Source: Cotesia glomerata
Taxonomy: Eukaryota; Arthropoda; Insecta; Hymenoptera; Braconidae
Reading direction: 5' to 3'
NCBI RefSeq assembly: GCF_020080835.1
Contig: NC_058163.1
Coordinates: forward strand, 20,053,904 to 20,117,903
DNA: 64,000 nucleotides
The notes below the pieces were generated by a model. It saw only the letters and a program-made list of their open reading frames with translations, searched no databases and had not been told where the DNA came from. Positions 57,889 to 64,000 of the stretch are shown here, in pieces (within the stretch, counting starts at the first letter, position 1; every line of letters begins with the position of its first letter). Position numbers and translations under genes: made by a program.

Positions 57889-60137
57889 TCAGGGATATAG
57901 AATGTCATAGTGACCAGGTCGATATAACAAGTGAACTGATGGCGTTGAACCTTCTGGAAAATCATGGGCTACAACTTCGGTACCTGCACCACGGTCCATG
58001 TATTTTACTCGCACTCCGGTGTTTAATGCTGTACTCATTGCGATGATATGAATATGATCTGATTCTTTGTACATTGGTTCCACTTCCTGTGTAATTTATA
58101 AATAAATTAATAACTATTATTTAACTAATTACAATAATTATTAAAAAAAAATATAGATGGGTGATTCTCTGTAAGGATGTTTTTTGCTGTCCCAGGCATT
58201 TTTTTATTGGAAAAATTTTTATTTTGTTACTAAAAAAAATTTATTACGAAAGTAAAAAAACATTTCTATTTGGAGCATTGAAAACTAAAATGAAATAAAT
58301 TTTGGTTTTTTTGCTATAAATTCGTAAACCACCGAAATATCAGTCCCCTGGGCTGTCCCATTCCCAAAATTAAAACTTTAAGATTAAATTTTAAGTTATT
58401 CGTCAATAATATATAATTTGGTCCATAATGTTTATAAACTTAATTAGTTAACTAACAATCTTCTTCAATAAAAAGTACCGAAAATTAATTTATTTCATTA
58501 AATTCATTAAACCAATTTTGTCCCAGGCATTTTAAGATCAGTCCCCTGCCAGAAGTTCAAAGCCAAAAAAAAAATCCAGCGTGTTATTTTAACTTTTGTA
58601 AGATTTATAAGGATCTAACTAGCCTTGAATTAATAACCATAGGGCTGTTAGTGCTTTATCGTCATTTTATTTAGTGTCAAAGCACCGTTTGTGCTGGAAA
58701 TATGTGTCTGGGCCACTTCAAAACTCAGTCCCCTGGCAGCTATTTTTATTTATAAAATTAGATCCATAAATCTTAATATTATTCTAATTAATGTAAACAT
58801 TCATTGAGAACTTGAAAAGTTGAATGCATTGAAATAGTTTGCTTGATTTGTCTCAATTTGATAAAAAAAACAGTCCCCTGGCAAGCAGTTCCCTGTCATG
58901 TTATATAGCAAAAGATACACAAATATCGAAAAAGCAAAAATTAATTCGGCTGTTTATTTATTATGATTAAGCTGATAGTTTTGTAGTCCTTGTTAATTTT
59001 TTTTTCTCTTAAAATCAAAAATAATTTGGTCGGACAATTTTGCACAGATTTAAGACGTCCTTACAGAGAATCACCCATATAATAAGTACTCATTTTACCT
59101 GATGACAAAATTCAACGACTGTTCGATCGCCTTCAATAAAGTTCTGATAAAAATCCGCCTCTTTTTGTAATTGACCAGATGTTATTAATCTAAGATATAC
59201 AACGACGTAATCAGAGTATCCTTGTTCATTAAAAAATTTATGTAACTCTGCATGACTGGTTTCAGGATCACCGCCGACTTTATCAATAACTTCCATAAAC
59301 TAAAACAGATTTTTTTTTATTTATCATTATTGCATAAAGTACGATTGAATAAAACTTGATAGTATTTCATGCTAAAATTTCAATAGTTATAAATTATAAA
59401 TAAACTCAGTTTTTAGTTTTTTTTAATTCTATCAAGCATATTAAAAGAATCAATAAAATCAATAAACAAGTCCAACATTAAAACTTAAAATAGGTTTTAT
59501 TATAAGTTTGATTATTATTTATTTCTAACTAATAGATAAATTTAATAAACTTACTGTATCATGAAAATCTTCAACAGTAAATTTAGGGAATCCCAGAGCA
59601 ACTAAATTGTCTTTGCTCTTAAAAGCAAGATCCCTAAACTTATCATACTCCTCTTTGTTATTGATCAGCCTTTCAAGGTAAGCGTAACTAAATGCCCGAA
59701 AAAAACAATTGCCATCTGGTCTGGTACGTCTTATGAATGAATATTTCTCTCCCAAGACTTTAGCTTTTGATAAATACACTGGGTCTTCTTCATACTCGCG
59801 TTCAAGACCTTTCAGTGACTCTTTTTCACCAATAAGAGGTATTGATTCCGATATCTACAATAATACACGCATATCAATTAAAAATAACTAGTAAAAATAA
59901 TAAAATATAAATAAATTTCAAATATCGTCTAGACAAGATTAACAAAAGACAGTAACCTCTTTTTCGATGCTCCGTTGTTGTTGAAGGATAAGTTCATCTT
60001 GATTAACTGTAAAAAAAAGTAACGCATTCATTGAATAAATTAAAACAACAGCAATAACATATTTATTGATAAAATAATGATAAATTAGGAAAATTACCAG
60101 AATTTTCAGGTGCTGGAGTTACTGTTGCGTCTTCCAT
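57889..60137 (-). CDS. OTUB1: Otubain, ubiquitin thioesterase
   Basis: Five exons: 60137-60098, 60006-59957, 59854-59555, 59299-59099 and 58086-57889; 789 nt, 262 residues (human OTUB1 271). Otubains are OTU-family cysteine proteases; OTUB1 cleaves K48-linked ubiquitin chains and also blocks some E2 enzymes without catalysis. The catalytic cysteine is C80 in RPDGNCFFRAF, and the catalytic histidine H256 in RPGHYDILYP, three residues before which the conserved LLYRPG occurs. The N-terminus is short and acidic. Length and the single N-terminal acidic stretch favour OTUB1 over OTUB2. Intron 4 (59098-58087) holds a transposon. Divergent with the ceramide synthase gene. Confidence 0.93.
58155..59083. 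mobile_element. TIR element in otubain intron 4
   Basis: Left end atgggtgattctctgtaagga (58157-58177) and right end tccttacagagaatcacccat (ending about 59079) are perfect inverted repeats of 21 bases. Within, cagtcccctg occurs at about 58342, 58540, 58725 and 58871, always on the plus strand, with shorter variants (gctgtcccaggcat near 58183, tttgtcccaggcat near 58518). No transposase frame; the interior looks like a non-autonomous element. Confidence 0.7.
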
Positions 60138-60400
60138 GATTCAACGAACTCTTTTTATAGGTATATATTTATTTCATTATCATAAATTTTCAGTGTCACT
60201 GTTTGATCTCAAGCTCCAAGGGCCGTGTTATAGGTATTTTGGTGTTGGTTGTACAAGTACAAACAGTATACAAACTGATAAAAATTCAAAGCAGGCACCT
60301 ACTTTGCTGACATGTTGGTGTCGGTAAGCCTGGCTCTCAATGATACGGTACCGGTTGGCACTAGCAGCCAGGTATGGATACCGAGAACTGAAATGTACAT

Positions 60401-60450
<50 letters not shown>

Positions 60451-60773
60451 GACCAACATATTAAATTAAAGCAAACACACGTGCATTACATCAGTATTAA
60501 AACGTAAGTACAGTACATACGCATATATAATATATATACATATATAATATTTTTTCTTTGATTATTTTATCGTAGTACGCATTGTGGTGTCTGTAGTCTG
60601 TGTTTGAGGAGGCTTCTAACAGGGTGGAGCACTTCCACAGTCCTCCACGCTCACGGTAACGATTATTTAATAAAAAAAAAAAAAAAATAACGTTAGACTG
60701 TACAGTTAATACAATTGTGTAACAGCAGCAAGCAAGGACTCATCAACAATCACGTGTGTCAGGATCTCAAATA
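60138..60773. promoter_or_regulatory. Divergent promoter region otubain / ceramide synthase
   Basis: 636 bases between the two start codons. It contains a (TA)n microsatellite at 60412-60447, further TATA-rich sequence at 60525-60550 and a poly(A) run at 60670-60687. GC-richer parts at 60200-60400 and 60590-60660 are the likely initiation regions. No specific factor site recognised. Confidence 0.45.
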
Positions 60774-62577
60774 ATGGAGATCCTGAAAAATATTTCTTCG
60801 AGTTTTTGGTCTCCTGACATTTGGTTGCCACCAAATATAACGTGGGACGATATTAGTCCTAATTCGGAAAACAAGTATGCGGATTCTCATCACCTTTTAT
60901 ATCCATTGCCGATGGCCCTTGGACTACTCGTAGTCAGATATTGTTTAGAGAAGTAAGTATTGTTATTAAGATAACACATTTTTTTTATTGCTCCAAAGTT
61001 CATATTTTTTAATAACAGACATGTTTAACGTGCCGGTCACCATTAGGTTATCTAAAATGATGATCAAAAATTCTTTATAGGTTATCTTACCGGTTTCAAA
61101 ACGACTTATTTAGTTCTACTAATAATTATCGTTACTAATGTGAATTATTAACTATTAATTATAATAGAGTGTAAATGTGTAATTAAATATCTTCAAATTT
61201 TTAATTAGATTTTGCTTCGCTCCGTTTGGCAAATCCTTGGGTATTAAAACATCGAGGATGAAAAAAGCCACGCCGAATGCGCTCCTAGAAAAGGCTTACA
61301 GCAAGAAGATAAAGCACAAGCAGATAACGGCTTTAGCTAAACAATTAGACTGGTCTGAGAGACAAGTTGAAAGGTGGCTGCGATTACGGCGGTCTCAAGA
61401 TAAACCTTCCACTTTGACTAAATTCTGTGAGAATTGGTAAATATTGATAAATTATTGATAATGTCAACCATCTTTATTTTTTTGATTAATATTCAAGTAA
61501 CAATTTGTTGAATTTTTTATAGCTTCAGATGCCTTTACTACACTTTAATATTTATCTACGGCCTAGTCGTCCTTTGGGACAAGCCTTGGCTCTGGGACAT
61601 AAAAAACTGCTACTACGGTTACCCGTATCACGCGGTAACGGATGATATCTGGTGGTACTACATGATCTCTATATCGTTCTACTGCTCGCTGAGCATATCT
61701 CAATTTTTCGATAATAAAAGAAAAGATTTCTGGCAAATGTTTATCCATCACAAAGCTACCATTATTCTTATGAGCTTCTCCTGGGTTGGAAATCTAACAA
61801 GAATCGGTTCCCTTGTACTACTTGTACACGATTGCGCTGATATCTTCTTAGAAGTATGTTGAAATTTTTTTTTCTGTTTATTATCTAACTACTTAAACAA
61901 ATAAAATTTATAAATATTTATTTTTTATGATAAGTAATCTAACAAATATTTTGTTTAACAATAGGCTGCTAAAATGGCTAAATATGCTAATTATCAAAAA
62001 ACTTGTGACGCTATTTTTGGAATTTTTACTATTTTGTGGTTGATAACACGAATGGTTATCTATCCGTTGTGGATTATTTACAGGTGAGTCATTAATAATT
62101 TGGATCAATTGTTGATAAAATGATCGTTAACTATTAATAAATGTTGACTTATAAAATGTTTCCTGTTACAGTACGTCAATATCAGCACCAAAAATAGTAC
62201 CAATGTTCCCAGCATATTATATATTTAACTCGTTATTAATACTGCTGTTTGTTCTCCATACTTTTTGGACTTACTTGATTTTAAAAATTGCCTACAATGC
62301 GTTCAACGCCGGCCAGGTAACTCAACTCAACTCAACTATATTCACACAATATACAAATACAAACTTACATTATCTAATTACACGTTATTATTGATTTTAC
62401 TTAACTGTGACTCACCGTGTCGTGTTATGATTCATTATTATCGATTTTTTTCCTTTTATTAACTAGATGGAGGGCGATATCCGCAGTAGCAGCAGTGAAG
62501 AGGTTTCTGACGACAATCTAGCGAACGATCAACCGAACAATTCAAGTAATCACTTGAAATCTGAAAAACAGCACTAA
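60774..62577 (+). CDS. schlank: Ceramide synthase (Lag1/schlank type)
   Basis: Six exons: 60774-60952, 61209-61436, 61523-61853, 61965-62083, 62172-62316 and 62467-62577; 1113 nt, 370 residues. The enzyme N-acylates sphingoid bases with acyl-CoA in the endoplasmic reticulum. After a first membrane segment (about 44-60) comes the Hox-like domain of animal ceramide synthases (about 70-133; DWSERQVERWLRLRR). A TLC domain follows, with the Lag1 motif: HH at 211-212, HD at 238-239, D242 and E246 in VHDCADIFLE. Further hydrophobic segments occur at 140-155, 183-200, 265-285 and 300-325. The C-terminus is serine-rich and acidic (SSSSEEVSDD), as in the tail phosphorylated in mammalian enzymes. The start is the ATG at 60774; the frame open upstream lacks an ATG. 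Confidence 0.95.
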
Positions 62578-64000
62578 TGTGATTGGTTTTACTTCCAAAA
62601 ATACATTTAGCTGATTATTAAAAATCATTTTTAACTTTTTAGGTAGTTGAAAAATTCCGCTAATGGCTTAATGATCAATTATTTAAATTTATAATCAAAA
62701 AACATAAACAAATTACAATCATTTTTTACATTATTTTTCAAAGTCAATTAGGTATTTATTTTTTTAAGTAAAAAATAACTTACGCTTCATTCTATTTATT
62801 TAAACCAAATATATTCACAAGTAAATTTTAATAATAATAATAATATTAATGATAAATATGATTAATTATAATAATTTACAACTTTAATAGTAATGCAAAA
62901 ACTGATGGTATTAAAATGAATTGAAAGTGTTAAATCATAGAAGAAAATGAAAAAAAAAAAAAGTTGTCTTAAACATCAATATTATTTATATTCATACAAT
63001 TGATAAATATCTAGAGATGAGTATTAATACTGGATGAAACAGTAAAATAGGAGTACTGCATGCGTGTGAGTTTAAAATGTACGATTTTAAAACTATGATG
63101 TGCCAGAATCTAGGAGTTGTATAATGAGAAGAGTTTAATGAGCCAGTAATTCAGGATGTACATTAAATGTAAGACAGTTTAACGGGAAAAAATATACAGT
63201 AATGAGGATGTAAATAAAATTGTATGTAGTTTTAGTTAGCATCAAACTATTTTTCGTGTCTTGTGAAAGTTTTTAAGCAGAGGTGTTATTAATATTTAAT
63301 GACCTCAATTATTTTTTCACATCAATAGATTTCTTTTTTTTTTTTTTTTTTTTTATTTATAGTTTGCTATTTTATTATAAGTCTGTTATTAGTACTGTCT
63401 TTTTTTTTCACATTTTTATAGTTTTTCATTTACTTTCACCGATTATACTGTAATTAGATCCAATTAGTACTGAGTCAACACATTCCAGGTTTTTCAAAGC
63501 ATTGCAATGCCCTAAAGTTCGTTAAATTACTTCGCCGTAACGAGCTTGTAAATTAATTATGTCTAATTCTAAATTAACCATGATAATGTATAAGTTGTTA
63601 ATCGTTTATTGTAAAAGATTTTGCTTGCTAATTGACAATTAATAAATAGTGACTTTTTAAAAAATAATTAGATTTGTATAAAACAGGATTTATGTACAGA
63701 CAAATGTTTGCATAATAGTCCTTAGGATAATTTTTCAATATGTAATTTGCGATATGATTATAATGTAAAGAATAGATATAAAAAAAAAATAAGAATGAGA
63801 ATGAGAATATCTCGAAGACGCTTTGTGTAATCTGCGATTTCTCTGCATACGTCATCCTTTGTATTTTATTGAAACAATAATGTCTTATGAAACAACTGAA
63901 GGAAAATTAAAATAGTTAATTACTTAAAAAAATGTATTATGTGTATGAACGGCTGTAAAAAAATATTATTTCATGTACTTGATATAAAAAATAATTACTT
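62578..64000. other. 3' untranslated region of ceramide synthase and downstream AT-rich sequence
   Basis: AATAAA occurs at 63641-63646 and a weaker one near 63212, so the transcript may run for 0.6-1.1 kb past the stop. A poly(T) run lies at 63334-63353. No other gene seen up to the window edge. Confidence 0.45.

Noticed and set aside
60756..60773. Frame of ceramide synthase extended to 60756
   Set aside because: The codon there is GTG; the first ATG in frame is 60774.

Overview
The window is animal nuclear DNA: AT-rich, with intron-split genes whose GT-AG splice sites and codon phases can be read directly, many microsatellites and transposon remains. The gene set (mitochondrial valyl-tRNA synthetase, KHDRBS/quaking-related RNA-binding proteins, a white-type ABCG transporter, a cGAS-like receptor, a Lag1-type ceramide synthase) indicates an insect. 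Base composition and repeats would suit a parasitoid wasp (Hymenoptera, perhaps Braconidae), but that is only an inference. Exon boundaries below were placed by eye from conserved protein sequence, splice dinucleotides and phase; each complete model closes to a whole number of codons.

Layout. 1-10.4 kb is transposon wreckage with no host gene: two copies of a hairpin-ended dispersed repeat, two related ~1.9 kb LTRs in opposite orientation, a decayed DIRS-type (tyrosine-recombinase) retrotransposon with its terminal modules, and a ~1.1 kb element with inverted ends. 10.9-18.3 kb holds two ABCG genes on the minus strand: a complete one (13.3-18.3 kb) and the first two coding exons of a paralogue (10.9-12.1 kb) whose remainder would lie in or beyond the transposon zone. 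18.3-25.5 kb is a long non-coding stretch, probably upstream sequence of the complete ABCG gene.

26-39.4 kb is a compact housekeeping block: uroporphyrinogen decarboxylase (+), BORCS7 (-), KLHDC4 (+), mitochondrial valyl-tRNA synthetase (-), the tRNA 2'-O-methyltransferase TRMT13 (+) and a cGAS-like receptor (-). Neighbours share short divergent promoters or meet tail to tail, in one case with overlapping poly(A) signals.

41-57.3 kb carries two head-to-head KHDRBS-like paralogues separated by about 10 kb of repeats. 57.9-62.6 kb has an otubain (-) and a ceramide synthase (+), again divergent. Introns and spacers contain several non-autonomous transposons (TIR elements, a Helitron-like element, LINE and SINE-like remnants). 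The most interesting coding locus is the cGAS-like receptor: it keeps all three catalytic acidic residues and adds an asparagine-rich insertion and a C-terminal coiled coil.
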